64,000 nt of DNA from Pseudomonas sp. TH31 (GTDB lineage Bacteria; Pseudomonadota; Gammaproteobacteria; Pseudomonadales; Pseudomonadaceae). The first letter of the stretch is position 1. Every line of letters starts with the position of its first letter. The notes beneath the pieces are model-generated. The model saw only the letters and a program-made list of their open reading frames with translations, searched no databases and was not told where the DNA came from. Shown one piece after another: positions 15,835 to 29,457 of the stretch. The DNA is taken from NCBI RefSeq assembly GCF_016650815.1, contig NZ_JAEKEZ010000026.1:1-64000 (forward strand), in the 5' to 3' direction. The position numbers and the translations under genes were made by a program.

Positions 15835-17506
15835 TTAAATCTTTGCAGTGATGACCATTTTTTTCGCGTGAGCCAGGGATTCTTTCGTGAGATCGATGCC
15901 CCCCAGCATGCGTGCGACTTCTTCGACGCGATGGTTCTTGCTCAGCTTGGACACCGCCGTATGGGTGGCATCCTCACCGCGCACCTTGTGCACGAATAGA
16001 TGCTGGTGACCTTGCGCCGCCACTTGCGGCAAGTGCGTGACCGTCAGCACCTGCCCGCGCTCCCCGAGCCGGCGTAGCAACTGGCCGACGATCTCGGCAG
16101 TCGGGCCGCCGATGCCCACGTCCACTTCGTCGAACACCAGGGTCGGAACCGGGAGGTCTGTGCGGTGATGACCTGGATGGCCAGGCTGATCCGTGACAGC
16201 TCGCCGCCCGAGGCTACTTTTGCCAGGGCTTTCATCGGTTGCCCGGGTTGGCACTGACCAGCAGCTCGACCTGCTCGAGCCCGTTGGGCAACAATTCGTT
16301 GCTGCTGTTGGGGCGCAGCTCGATGGTGAAGCGCCCGCCAGGCATGCCCAGGCGCTGGATTTCCTGCTCCACGGCGCTGGCCAGGTTGCCAGCGGCTTGG
16401 TGGCGCAGGTCGCTCAAGTCGCGCGCCTTCTCTTGATAATGACGGGCGTAGGACGCCAGTTCATCGCTCAGGCGTTCGATGGATTCGTCGTTGGCATTCA
16501 GGGTTTCGATTTCATCCAGCAGCTTTTGCTGCATCTCGGCGACTTCGGTCGGCTGGATGCGGTGTTTGCGCGCCAGGGTGTAGATCGCATCGAGGCGTTC
16601 TTCCAAGTACTGAAGGCGCGCCGGGTCGGCGTCGAAGTTGTCGAGGAAGCGGTTGAGTTCGCCGACCGCTTCTTCTACCTGGATCTGGGCGCTGGTCAGC
16701 AGGCTGCTGGCTTCGCCCAGGGCGCCGATCGAGTTGTTCACGCTCGACAAGCGGTTGAGGCTGGCGGTCAGGGCGTTCAGCACATTGCCGGAATCACTTT
16801 CGCTGCATTGCTCGACTACTTGTCGGCAGATGCCCAGCAAGGTTTCGGCATTGGTCAGGTTCTTGTGTTCCTGCTCAAGCTGCTCCAGCTCGTTTTCGCC
16901 GAGGCCGAGGTTTTCCAGCTCTTCGAGCTGATAGCTCAGCAATTGATGGCGGGCGCGCTGCTCGTCGCCGGAGTTGGACAGGCGGTCCAGTTCCTGGCGG
17001 GTCTGGCGCCAGCGCTGGGCGGCCAGCTGAACCTGGCGAGCCAGGTCGGTGGCGCCGGCGTATTCGTCGAGCAAGCGGCGGTGGGTGTCGGTCTTGAGCA
17101 GGGATTGGTGTTCGTGCTGGCTGTGGATATCGATCAGCAACTCGCCCAGGGCCTTGAGATCGCCGAGAGGGCAGGGCGTGCCGTTGATATAGCCGCGTGA
17201 ACGACCTTCAGCCGTAATCACCCGGCGCAGGATGCACGGGCCGTCGCTTTCCAGGTCGCGCTCGGCAAGCCAGGCACTGGCTTCGGGGATGTCGATCAGG
17301 TCGAAAGTTGCGAGGATATCGGCCTTGTCGGCGCCGGGGCGAACCACGCCGCTGTCGGCGCGATCGCCCAGGGTCAGGCCCAGGGCATCGAGCATGATCG
17401 ATTTGCCGGCGCCGGTTTCCCCTGTGATCACGCTCATCCCGCGATCAAGTTCGAGATCGAGATGTTCGACGATGGCGTAGTTGTGTACGGACAGGTGCAC
17501 CAGCAT
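15835..17506 (-). CDS. recN: DNA repair protein RecN (frame broken twice in this sequence)
   Basis: RecN is an SMC-like ATPase for double-strand break repair. The N-terminal part (424 codons in frame from 17506) has the Walker A motif GETGAGKS and the long coiled coil. After PG the frame breaks at a CCCGGG run (16242-16247), the signature KALAKVASGGELSRISLA continues in a second frame, and another break at 16149-16153 (CCGGG where CCCGGG is expected) precedes VFDEVDVGIGG (Walker B) in the third frame. Adding one base at each place gives exactly 557 residues, the normal RecN length. A LexA-box-like dyad lies just upstream. Sequencing error is the likely cause. Confidence 0.92.
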
Positions 17507-17530
17507 AAAGGCCGCTCCCAGGCTTTAGGT

Positions 17531-17546
17531 CTGGTTATTTATACAG
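17531..17546 (-). promoter_or_regulatory. Predicted LexA (SOS) box of recN
   Basis: On the minus strand CTGTATAAATAACCAG matches the CTGT-N8-ACAG SOS box with one mismatch in the second half. It lies 25 bases upstream of the recN start; recN is a standard SOS gene. Confidence 0.75.
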
Positions 17547-17665
17547 TGTTTTATTTGTGGCTGACAATGCCCTCTCTTAGCTCGATTTGCTTGATCCGAC
17601 GAAATCGTTAGCGCATCGAGGAATGACAATGCTGCTCTTTTTGTAGGGTTAATCCTCCCCCACCC

Positions 17666-17693
17666 CTTGAAGCTGAATTTTGCGGCCCCATAT
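17666..17693 (+). promoter_or_regulatory. Predicted sigma-32 promoter of grpE
   Basis: CTTGAA, a 14-base spacer, then CCCCATAT. This matches the heat-shock consensus (CTTGAAA, 11-16 bases, CCCCATnT) very closely and lies 55 bases before the grpE start. Confidence 0.85.
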
Positions 17694-17747
17694 AGCTGGG
17701 CAGAAGCGCGAGTTGAGCTCGCGGACGATATTGAAAGGAGAAAATCT

Positions 17748-18314
17748 ATGGCTGACGAACAGACAGTGGATACGCAAAATCTCGACGCCGATCAGGCAGC
17801 CCAGGTTGCGGGTGATGAGCTGGCGGCTCGTGTACAAGTGCTCGAAGAGCAGTTGGCTGGTGCTCATGATCAGGCTTTGCGTGTAGCGGCTGATCTGCAG
17901 AACGTCCGCCGTCGCGCCGAGCAGGATGTCGAAAAGGCTCACAAATTCGCGCTGGAAAAGTTCGCTGGCGACCTGCTGCCGATCATCGACAGCCTGGAGC
18001 GTGGCCTGGAGTTGTCCAACCCGGACGACGAAAGCATCCGCCCAATGCGCGAAGGCATCGAGCTGACCCTGAAAATGTTCCAGGACACCCTGAAGCGTTA
18101 TCAGCTGGAAGCGATCGATCCGCACGGCGAACCGTTCAACGCCGTTCATCACCAGGCGATGGCCATGCAGGAAAGCGCCGATGTAGAGCCCAACAGCGTG
18201 CTCAAGGTGTTCCAGAAGGGTTACCAGCTCCACGGTCGCTTGCTGCGCCCGGCCATGGTTGTGGTCAGCAAGGCACCTTCGCCGGTTTCGCCTTCGATTG
18301 ATGAGCAGGCTTGA
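17748..18314 (+). CDS. grpE: Nucleotide exchange factor GrpE
   Basis: GrpE releases ADP from DnaK. The 188-residue protein has an acidic N-terminus, a long coiled coil (about 25-100, including ADLQNVRRRAEQDVEKAHKFALEKFAGDLLPIIDSLERGLE) and the C-terminal beta domain (VLKVFQKGYQLHGRLLRPAMVVVSK). The ATG at 17748 has AAAGGAG 7 bases upstream; the upstream part of the open frame lies in the promoter. It precedes dnaK and dnaJ, and both grpE and dnaK have their own heat-shock promoters. Confidence 0.95.
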   Translation: MADEQTVDTQNLDADQAAQVAGDELAARVQVLEEQLAGAHDQALRVAADLQNVRRRAEQDVEKAHKFALEKFAGDLLPIIDSLERGLELSNPDDESIRPMREGIELTLKMFQDTLKRYQLEAIDPHGEPFNAVHHQAMAMQESADVEPNSVLKVFQKGYQLHGRLLRPAMVVVSKAPSPVSPSIDEQA

Positions 18315-18337
18315 AATTAGCCGCAAGGCCCCCATTT
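18310..18337 (+). promoter_or_regulatory. Predicted sigma-32 promoter of dnaK
   Basis: CTTGAAA, 14-base spacer, CCCCATTT. The -35 element overlaps the grpE stop codon, so dnaK can be transcribed independently of grpE on heat shock. The dnaK start is about 80 bases further on. Confidence 0.85.
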
Positions 18338-18416
18338 AGAAGTCAAGCGTTTAAGTGCTACCGCAGTTAGCCACCACTGCTGCGGCAACCAAATCCAAAG
18401 TTTCGGGAGAGTTAAC

Positions 18417-20333
<1,917 letters not shown>

Positions 20334-20352
20334 GTTGTTGGTCGGCCAGTTG

Positions 20353-20406
20353 ACTGCCTTTGGGCAGTGACTGGTAGGATGTCGCCGCGCGGGGGCTTGC
20401 TCCCGC
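20353..20406 (+). other. Hairpins between dnaK and dnaJ
   Basis: ACTGCC-TTTG-GGCAGT at 20353-20368 and CGCGGGGGC-TTG-CTCCCGCG at about 20387-20406. Neither is followed by a T run, so partial attenuation or mRNA processing is more likely than full termination. Confidence 0.4.
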
Positions 20407-20630
20407 GTTGGCGTGTCTGGAGTAAGCGAATTTTTACAGCATGCGACAGCGTTCGCGTGCTGGTGGTATGGCCGAAGATGCTCCTGCTTTTCGAGCCGCA
20501 AGTACCGCATTGAATCAAAGACCAGGATCGTTGAATTGACGTGAGTTGGGTCCGGGCCTGTATTGGGGCTCAACGAGTTTGGCGAAGCTCAGGAGGGGTT
20601 TGCCGAACGTCCTTAAGAGTGCAAAGACTT

Positions 20631-21755
20631 ATGGCAAAGCGTGACTATTACGAAGTATTGGGTGTTGAGCGCGGCTCAAGCGAAGCAGACCTGAAAAAGG
20701 CCTACCGTCGCCTGGCGATGAAGCATCACCCGGACCGTAATCCCGATGACAAAGCGTCGGAAGAGATGTTCAAGGAGGCCAACGAGGCCTACGAAGTGCT
20801 GTCCGATTCCAGCAAGCGCGCGGCATACGACCAATACGGTCATGCCGGTGTCGACCCAAGCATGGGCGGCGGCGGTGCCGGTTTTGGCGGTCAGAACTTC
20901 TCCGATATCTTTGGCGATGTCTTCAGTGACTTCTTCGGTGGCGGTCGCGGCGGTTCCCGTGGCGGCGCCCAGCGCGGCAGCGACCTGCGTTACACCCTGG
21001 AGCTGAACCTGGAAGAAGCGGTGCGTGGCACGACCGTGAATATCCGTGTTCCGACACTGGTCAACTGCAAGCCGTGCGACGGCTCCGGTGCCAAGAAAGG
21101 CTCCGCGCCGATCACTTGCCCGACGTGTGGCGGGATCGGTCAGGTCCGCATGCAGCAAGGCTTTTTCTCGGTGCAGCAGACCTGCCCGCGCTGCCATGGC
21201 CAAGGCAAGATCATTTCCGATCCGTGCGACTCCTGTCACGGCGAAGGTCGTGTCGAAGAGTACAAGACCCTTTCCGTCAAAGTGCCGGCCGGTGTGGATA
21301 CCGGTGACCGCATTCGCCTGTCCGGCGAAGGCGAGGCGGGTGCCCAGGGCGGCCCGACTGGCGACCTGTACGTGGTGATCAACGTGCGCGAGCACGCGAT
21401 CTTCCAGCGCGACGGCAAGCACCTGTTCTGCGAAGTGCCGATCAGCTTTGTCGATGCGGCATTGGGCGGCGAGCTGGAGATTCCGACTCTTGATGGTCGG
21501 GTCAAACTGAAAATCCCGGAAGGGACTCAGACCGGCAAGCAGTTCCGTGTTCGCGGCAAAGGCGTGGCGCCGGTGCGTGGCGGCGGTGCTGGCGACCTGA
21601 TGTGTCGTGTGGCGGTCGAAACCCCGGTCAACCTGGGTCGTCGTCAGCGCGAATTGCTGGAAGAGTTCCGCAGCTCCCTGGCGGATGACAACAGCCATTC
21701 GCCAAAAACCACCGGTTGGTTCGAAGGCGTGAAGCGCTTCTTCGGCGATTTGTAA
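20631..21755 (+). CDS. dnaJ: Co-chaperone DnaJ (Hsp40)
   Basis: DnaJ delivers unfolded clients to DnaK and stimulates its ATPase. The 374-residue protein has the J domain with HPD at 33-35, a Gly/Phe-rich linker (GGGGAGFGGQNFSDIFGDVF), four zinc motifs (CKPCDGSG, CPTCGGIG, CPRCHGQG, CDSCHGEG) and the C-terminal substrate domains. The start MAKRDYYEVLG at 20631 is canonical, although its ribosome site is weak. It lies about 300 bases after dnaK with hairpins between them, and dapB follows after 9 bases. Confidence 0.97.
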   Translation: MAKRDYYEVLGVERGSSEADLKKAYRRLAMKHHPDRNPDDKASEEMFKEANEAYEVLSDSSKRAAYDQYGHAGVDPSMGGGGAGFGGQNFSDIFGDVFSDFFGGGRGGSRGGAQRGSDLRYTLELNLEEAVRGTTVNIRVPTLVNCKPCDGSGAKKGSAPITCPTCGGIGQVRMQQGFFSVQQTCPRCHGQGKIISDPCDSCHGEGRVEEYKTLSVKVPAGVDTGDRIRLSGEGEAGAQGGPTGDLYVVINVREHAIFQRDGKHLFCEVPISFVDAALGGELEIPTLDGRVKLKIPEGTQTGKQFRVRGKGVAPVRGGGAGDLMCRVAVETPVNLGRRQRELLEEFRSSLADDNSHSPKTTGWFEGVKRFFGDL

Positions 21756-21764
21756 GGAGTCGGC

Positions 21765-22571
21765 ATGCGACGTATAGCTGTGATGGGCGCTGCCGGGCGC
21801 ATGGGCAAGATCCTGGTCGAAGCGGTGCAGCAACGCGCGCCGCTGACGGGCCTGACGGCAGCCATCGTGCGCCCTGGCAGCACGCTGATTGGCGTGGATG
21901 CTGGCGAGCTGGCCTCGCTCGGGCGGATCGGCGTGCCGCTGTCCGGTCATGTGGAGGCGGTAGCTGAGGAGTTCGATGTGTTGATCGACTTCACGTTGCC
22001 GCAAGTCATGCTGAAAAACCTGGCGTTCTGCCGTAAGGCAGGCAAAGCCATGGTCATCGGTACGACCGGGCTGGATGCGGCGCAGAAGCAGTTGCTGGCC
22101 GAGGCGGGCAAGGATATTCCGATCGTGTTCGCGGCTAACTTCAGTGTCGGCGTGAACCTGTCGCTGAAGCTGCTCGACATGGCCGCTCGTGTGCTGGGCG
22201 ATGAAGCGGATATTGAAATCATCGAGGCCCATCATCGGCACAAGATCGACGCACCCTCAGGTACGGCGCTGCGCATGGGTGAAGTGATTGCCAGTGCGCT
22301 GGATCGTGATCTGCAGAAGGTTGCAGTCTATGGGCGTGAAGGCCATACCGGTGCTCGCGAGCGCGAGACCATCGGTTTTGCCACCGTTCGTGGTGGTGAT
22401 GTGGTCGGTGATCATACGGTGCTGTTTGCCTGCGAGGGCGAGCGACTTGAGATCACGCACAAGGCGTCCAGTCGCATGACCTTCGCCAAGGGTGCGGTAC
22501 GTGCTGCATTGTGGCTGGATGGGCGAGTGCCCGGCCTCTACGACATGCAAGACGTGCTCGACCTGCGTTAA
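21765..22571 (+). CDS. dapB: 4-hydroxy-tetrahydrodipicolinate reductase
   Basis: DapB carries out an NAD(P)H-dependent step of lysine and diaminopimelate synthesis, feeding protein and peptidoglycan. The 268-residue protein starts MRRIAVMGAAGRMGKILVEAV with the nucleotide-binding glycine motif, and has VIGTTGL and the catalytic EAHHRHKIDAPSGTAL segment. TAAGGAG sits 7 bases before the ATG. It follows dnaJ by 9 bases and precedes carAB, the usual Pseudomonas order. Confidence 0.96.
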   Translation: MRRIAVMGAAGRMGKILVEAVQQRAPLTGLTAAIVRPGSTLIGVDAGELASLGRIGVPLSGHVEAVAEEFDVLIDFTLPQVMLKNLAFCRKAGKAMVIGTTGLDAAQKQLLAEAGKDIPIVFAANFSVGVNLSLKLLDMAARVLGDEADIEIIEAHHRHKIDAPSGTALRMGEVIASALDRDLQKVAVYGREGHTGARERETIGFATVRGGDVVGDHTVLFACEGERLEITHKASSRMTFAKGAVRAALWLDGRVPGLYDMQDVLDLR

Positions 22572-22680
22572 GATGCCCCCGGAATCGGGTTCAAACAGCG
22601 TTTTGAGCCCGGTTTTACACCGCCAAGCGACGTCCTGTCGCATTCCCCGGCCTTTAAGGCTCATTGGCGGTAGACCAAAA

Positions 22681-22833
22681 ATGCCTTTTTCTGTAAGCTA
22701 CAGCTTTAGTGTGTCCACTAAAAGCGCGCAGAATAATTCAGTGAAGAAGCGGGGTGACGTGTCCATACGTCACTCCGCTTTTTTACAACCTGCGATCGCC
22801 CTTTCAGGCTTTATTTACGGGAGGTCTTCTTGA
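22681..22833 (+). CDS. Possible 50-codon leader ORF running into carA
   Basis: An ATG at 22681 opens a frame beginning MPFSVSYSFSVSTK that passes through the attenuator-like hairpin and stops at TGA 22831-22833. That stop overlaps the TTG start of carA as TTGA. The arrangement would allow translational coupling and coupling of translation to the hairpin. The ribosome site before 22681 is poor, so translation is unproven. Confidence 0.35.
   Translation: MPFSVSYSFSVSTKSAQNNSVKKRGDVSIRHSAFLQPAIALSGFIYGRSS
22748..22784 (+). terminator. Attenuator-like terminator upstream of carA
   Basis: A 13-bp stem AGCGGGGTGACGT / ACGTCACTCCGCT with loop GTCCAT (one G-U pair) is followed by six T. It ends 46 bases before carA. 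Pseudomonas carAB responds to pyrimidines and arginine; a terminator in the leader fits attenuation, though it could also simply end an upstream transcript. Confidence 0.75.
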
Positions 22834-23966
22834 CTAAGCCAGCCATACTCGCCCTTGCTGATGGCAGCATTTTTCGCGGCGAAGCCATTGGAGCCGACGG
22901 TCAAACCGTTGGTGAGGTGGTGTTCAACACCGCCATGACCGGCTATCAGGAAATCCTTACCGATCCTTCCTACGCCCAACAGATCGTTACCCTGACTTAC
23001 CCGCACATCGGCAACACCGGCACCACGCCGGAAGATGCCGAGTCCGACCGCGTCTGGTCCGCTGGCCTGGTTATCCGTGACCTGCCACTGGTTGCGAGCA
23101 ACTGGCGTAACACGATGTCCTTGTCCGACTACCTGAAAGCCAACAACGTTGTGGCGATCGCGGGTATCGACACCCGCCGCCTGACACGCATCCTGCGTGA
23201 GAAAGGCGCGCAGAACGGCTGCATCATGGCCGGCGACAACATCTCGGAAGCAGCCGCCATCGCCGCTGCCCAGGGTTTCCCTGGCCTCAAAGGCATGGAC
23301 CTGGCAAAAGTCGTCAGCACCAAAGAGAAGTACGAGTGGCGCTCGACTGTCTGGGACTTGAAAACCGATAGCCACGCGACCATCGACGCCTCCGAGCTGC
23401 CGTACCACGTGGTGGCCTACGACTACGGCGTCAAGCTGAACATCCTGCGCATGTTGGTCGAGCGCGGTTGCCGCGTGACCGTAGTGCCGGCGCAGACCCC
23501 TGCCGCAGACGTTCTGGCGATGAAGCCGGACGGCGTGTTCCTGTCCAATGGCCCGGGTGACCCCGAGCCTTGCGACTACGCGATCCAGGCGATCAAGGAT
23601 GTGCTCGAAACCGAAATTCCGGTGTTCGGCATCTGCCTCGGTCACCAACTGCTGGCCCTGGCCTCCGGCGCCAAGACCCTGAAAATGGGGCACGGCCACC
23701 ACGGTGCCAACCACCCGGTCCAGGATCTGGACACCGGCGTTGTGATGATCACCAGCCAGAACCACGGTTTTGCGGTAGACGAAGCGACCCTGCCAGCCAA
23801 CGTCCGGGCGATCCACAAATCGCTGTTCGACGGCACCCTGCAAGGGATCGAGCGTACCGACAAGAGCGCCTTCAGCTTCCAGGGTCACCCTGAAGCCAGC
23901 CCTGGCCCGAACGACGTAGCGCCGCTGTTTGATCGCTTCATCAACGAAATGGCCAAGCGACGCTGA
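22830..23966 (+). CDS. carA: Carbamoyl-phosphate synthase small subunit
   Basis: CarA hydrolyses glutamine and passes ammonia to CarB for carbamoyl phosphate, the shared precursor of arginine and pyrimidines. The 378-residue protein has the CPSase small-chain domain (1-150) and a class I glutamine amidotransferase domain (about 190-375) with the nucleophile C269 in FGICLGHQLL and the His/Glu pair near GHPEASPG. The start is TTG at 22830, supported by GGGAGG 6 bases upstream and the family N-terminus MTKPAILALADGSIF. It is the first gene of carA-carB-greA. Confidence 0.96.
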   Translation: MTKPAILALADGSIFRGEAIGADGQTVGEVVFNTAMTGYQEILTDPSYAQQIVTLTYPHIGNTGTTPEDAESDRVWSAGLVIRDLPLVASNWRNTMSLSDYLKANNVVAIAGIDTRRLTRILREKGAQNGCIMAGDNISEAAAIAAAQGFPGLKGMDLAKVVSTKEKYEWRSTVWDLKTDSHATIDASELPYHVVAYDYGVKLNILRMLVERGCRVTVVPAQTPAADVLAMKPDGVFLSNGPGDPEPCDYAIQAIKDVLETEIPVFGICLGHQLLALASGAKTLKMGHGHHGANHPVQDLDTGVVMITSQNHGFAVDEATLPANVRAIHKSLFDGTLQGIERTDKSAFSFQGHPEASPGPNDVAPLFDRFINEMAKRR

Positions 23967-23986
23967 TCGCGGGCACTGATGCAGCA

Positions 23987-24028
23987 AAGCTTGAGGGTGG
24001 TCCCGCACTGGCGACCCCCTCAAGGCTT
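23987..24028 (+). other. Imperfect hairpin between carA and carB
   Basis: AAGC-TTGAGGG pairs with CCCCTCAA-GGCTT across a central segment within the 117-base carA-carB gap. No T run follows. It may stabilise or process the mRNA. No coding frame is evident in this gap. Confidence 0.4.
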
Positions 24029-24083
24029 CACAGATTGAACAAGACGGCTTGCCGACTGACCTGCGGATTTGAGTGACAAACCC

Positions 24084-27301
<3,218 letters not shown>

Positions 27302-27305
<4 letters not shown>

Positions 27306-27778
27306 TCAAATACCCAATGACCGTCCAGGGCGCCAAAGCCCTGGAAGAGGAACACGCTCACCTGACCAAGGTCGTCCGTCCGAAGCTCAGCCAGGACATC
27401 GGTACGGCCCGCGAGTTGGGTGACCTGAAGGAAAACGCCGAATACCACGCTGCTCGCGAGCAGCAGGGTATGGTCGAGGCGCGGATCCGTGACATCGAAG
27501 GCCGTATGCAGAATGCGGTGATCATTGATGTCACGACCATTGCTCACACCGGCAAAGTGATATTCGGTACCACCGTTGAAATCGCCAACGTCGAAACTGA
27601 CGAAACCGTCACTTACCACATCGTGGGTGAGGACGAGGCTGACTTCAAACAGGGCAAGATTTCGGTGGGTTCGCCACTGGCTCGCGCCTTGATCGCCAAG
27701 CAGGAAGGTGACGTGGTCGCGGTCAAAACGCCTGGTGGCGTTATCGAGTACGAGATTGTCGAAGTCCGCCACATCTGA
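27302..27778 (+). CDS. greA: Transcription elongation factor GreA
   Basis: GreA enters the RNA polymerase secondary channel and triggers cleavage of backtracked RNA. The 158-residue protein has the N-terminal coiled-coil hairpin with acidic tip residues (ARELGDLKENAEYHAAREQQG) and the C-terminal FKBP-like domain (SPLARALIAKQEGDVV, TPGGVIEYEIVEV). Its ATG overlaps the carB stop, so it is co-translated; greA is known as a member of the carAB operon in P. aeruginosa. Confidence 0.96.
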
Positions 27779-27806
27779 AAGAAGGCGCCCGCTGCGTGCG
27801 GGCGCC

Positions 27807-28211
27807 ATGCTTTGGCAATTGGCCCAGATGTTGTGGGTTGGCGGCCTGTGGCTGTTGCATATCGGTCTGCTGCCGGCGTTGGGCAAATTTGGCCTGGCGC
27901 CGCTGCTGATCGATGAAATTGAAGACATGCTTGATGCGCTGATGGTGGGGTTCGCCACAGCGTGTGTGATTTCTCAGGCTTTGGTGCTGGTTCAGGCCAA
28001 GGGCCTTGCCAGTCTATGGCGGGATATTCGCGGACAACTGCTGCTGATGGCGCTCTATGCGTGCGCGATGTATTTCGTCGTGCGCTTCGATTGGCCGGGT
28101 GCAGTGCGCTGGGAAGAGTTCAGCTATCTGGTCCTGGGTTTTTCCGGGTTGGTGCTGGTGTTGCAGCCGGTACCGGGATGGAGTGGCAGGGTGCGCGAAG
28201 CACACCCTTGA
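27807..28211 (+). CDS. DUF4149-like inner-membrane protein
   Basis: Unknown function. The 134-residue protein has about four hydrophobic segments (MLWVGGLWLLHIGLLPAL, LMVGFATACVISQALVL, LLLMALYACAMYFVV, YLVLGFSGLVLVL), resembling the DUF4149/TMEM205 group of small membrane proteins that sit beside yhbY in pseudomonads. The start is uncertain: the ATG at 27807 directly follows an 8-bp GC hairpin (27784-27806) after greA, and no good ribosome site is visible; an ATG seven codons later is possible. It converges on yhbY. Confidence 0.7.
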   Translation: MLWQLAQMLWVGGLWLLHIGLLPALGKFGLAPLLIDEIEDMLDALMVGFATACVISQALVLVQAKGLASLWRDIRGQLLLMALYACAMYFVVRFDWPGAVRWEEFSYLVLGFSGLVLVLQPVPGWSGRVREAHP

Positions 28212-28220
28212 CCCTTGCCA

Positions 28221-28529
28221 TCACTTGAAGCGATGGACGTTCGACAGCTGCTTGTTGACGCTGAAGTTCTTGCGGTAAATCAGTGCCATCTTGCCGATGA
28301 CCTGAACCAGGTCTGCTTTGCCGACCTTGCACAGTTCTGCAATGTTCGCCAGGCGTGACTCGCGATCGAGGATGTTGAGCTTGATTTTAATCAGCTCGTG
28401 ATCCGCCAGCGCGCGTTCAAGTTCGGCTAACACACCTTCAGTCAAACCGTTGTCAGCCACAGTCAAAACTGGTTTCAGATGGTGGCCAATGGATTTGTAC
28501 TGTTTCTTCTGCTCTTGAGTGAGCGGCAT
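28221..28529 (-). CDS. yhbY: YhbY family ribosome-associated RNA-binding protein
   Basis: Small (102 aa) single CRM-domain protein that binds pre-50S ribosomal particles. It shows LTQEQKKQYKSIGHHLKPVLTVADNGL and ELIKIKLNI, and the GKMALIYRKN segment near the end. It is divergent from rlmE, as in E. coli and other pseudomonads; the 105-base gap must hold both promoters. Confidence 0.92.
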   Translation of the reverse strand: MPLTQEQKKQYKSIGHHLKPVLTVADNGLTEGVLAELERALADHELIKIKLNILDRESRLANIAELCKVGKADLVQVIGKMALIYRKNFSVNKQLSNVHRFK

Positions 28530-28634
28530 AATCTGACCCCTGCGTCTGATCTTGTAAAAAGCGGCGGCCAGTTTACCCGAGCGAGTCCGGGACCGCCCAG
28601 TTAATCACGACCCGTTTTATTTTAGAGGTGGCCC

Positions 28635-29264
28635 GTGGCCCGTTCCAAGACAAGCCTTAAGTGGCTGCAAAGACATGTCAATGATCCCTATGTGAAGCAG
28701 GCGCAGAAGGATGGTTACCGCTCGCGTGCGAGTTACAAGCTTCTGGAGGTCCAGGAGAAATACAAACTGATCCGTCCAGGCATGAGTGTTGTCGACCTGG
28801 GAGCGGCGCCCGGCGGCTGGTCGCAGGTCACTAGTCGGCTGATCGGTGGTCAGGGACGTCTGATTGCCTCGGACATCCTGGAAATGGACAGCATTCCTGA
28901 CGTGACTTTCATCCAGGGTGACTTCACCCGGGACGACGTGCTCGCTCAGATCCTTGAAGCCGTTGGTAATTCGCAGGTGGACCTTGTGATTTCCGATATG
29001 GCCCCCAATATGAGTGGTACGCCTGAGGTGGACATGCCGAAAGCCATGTTTCTATGTGAGCTGGCGCTTGATCTGGCGGCTCGGATACTCAAGCCGGGTG
29101 GTAATTTCGTGATCAAGGTGTTTCAGGGCGAAGGGTTTGATGCTTACGTGAAGGACGCTCGTCAGAAATTCGACAAGGTCCAGATGATCAAGCCGGACTC
29201 TTCCCGTGGCAGTTCCCGCGAGCAATACATGCTGGCTTGGGGCTACCGCGGCCGTAGTGAGTAA
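28635..29264 (+). CDS. rlmE: 23S rRNA 2'-O-ribose U2552 methyltransferase
   Basis: RlmE (FtsJ/RrmJ) methylates U2552 in the ribosomal A-loop. The 209-residue Rossmann methyltransferase has the SAM motif VVDLGAAPGGWSQV, the catalytic K-D-K-E set including DMAPNMSGTP and GGNFVIKVFQGEG, and the typical start MARSKTSLKWL. The start codon is GTG at 28635 with AGAGGTGG upstream. It is followed after 193 bases by ftsH, as in many gammaproteobacteria. Confidence 0.95.
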   Translation: MARSKTSLKWLQRHVNDPYVKQAQKDGYRSRASYKLLEVQEKYKLIRPGMSVVDLGAAPGGWSQVTSRLIGGQGRLIASDILEMDSIPDVTFIQGDFTRDDVLAQILEAVGNSQVDLVISDMAPNMSGTPEVDMPKAMFLCELALDLAARILKPGGNFVIKVFQGEGFDAYVKDARQKFDKVQMIKPDSSRGSSREQYMLAWGYRGRSE

Positions 29265-29457
29265 ATCGAGGTTTTTTAGCGGGTCGATAGGTTTTTCGCA
29301 TTTCGCCCTGCGAGCATTAGCGAATATTGTGTAGTAAGTGTTTCACAAAGGGTTACAGACGGCGCCTGCCAGAGCCGTAGGTAATGTAGTAAGTTAGGCC
29401 GGTGAATATCATGCGAAGCGCGCGCCAGTAGCGGAGCTTGCTTCAGAGGGTAGTTAA

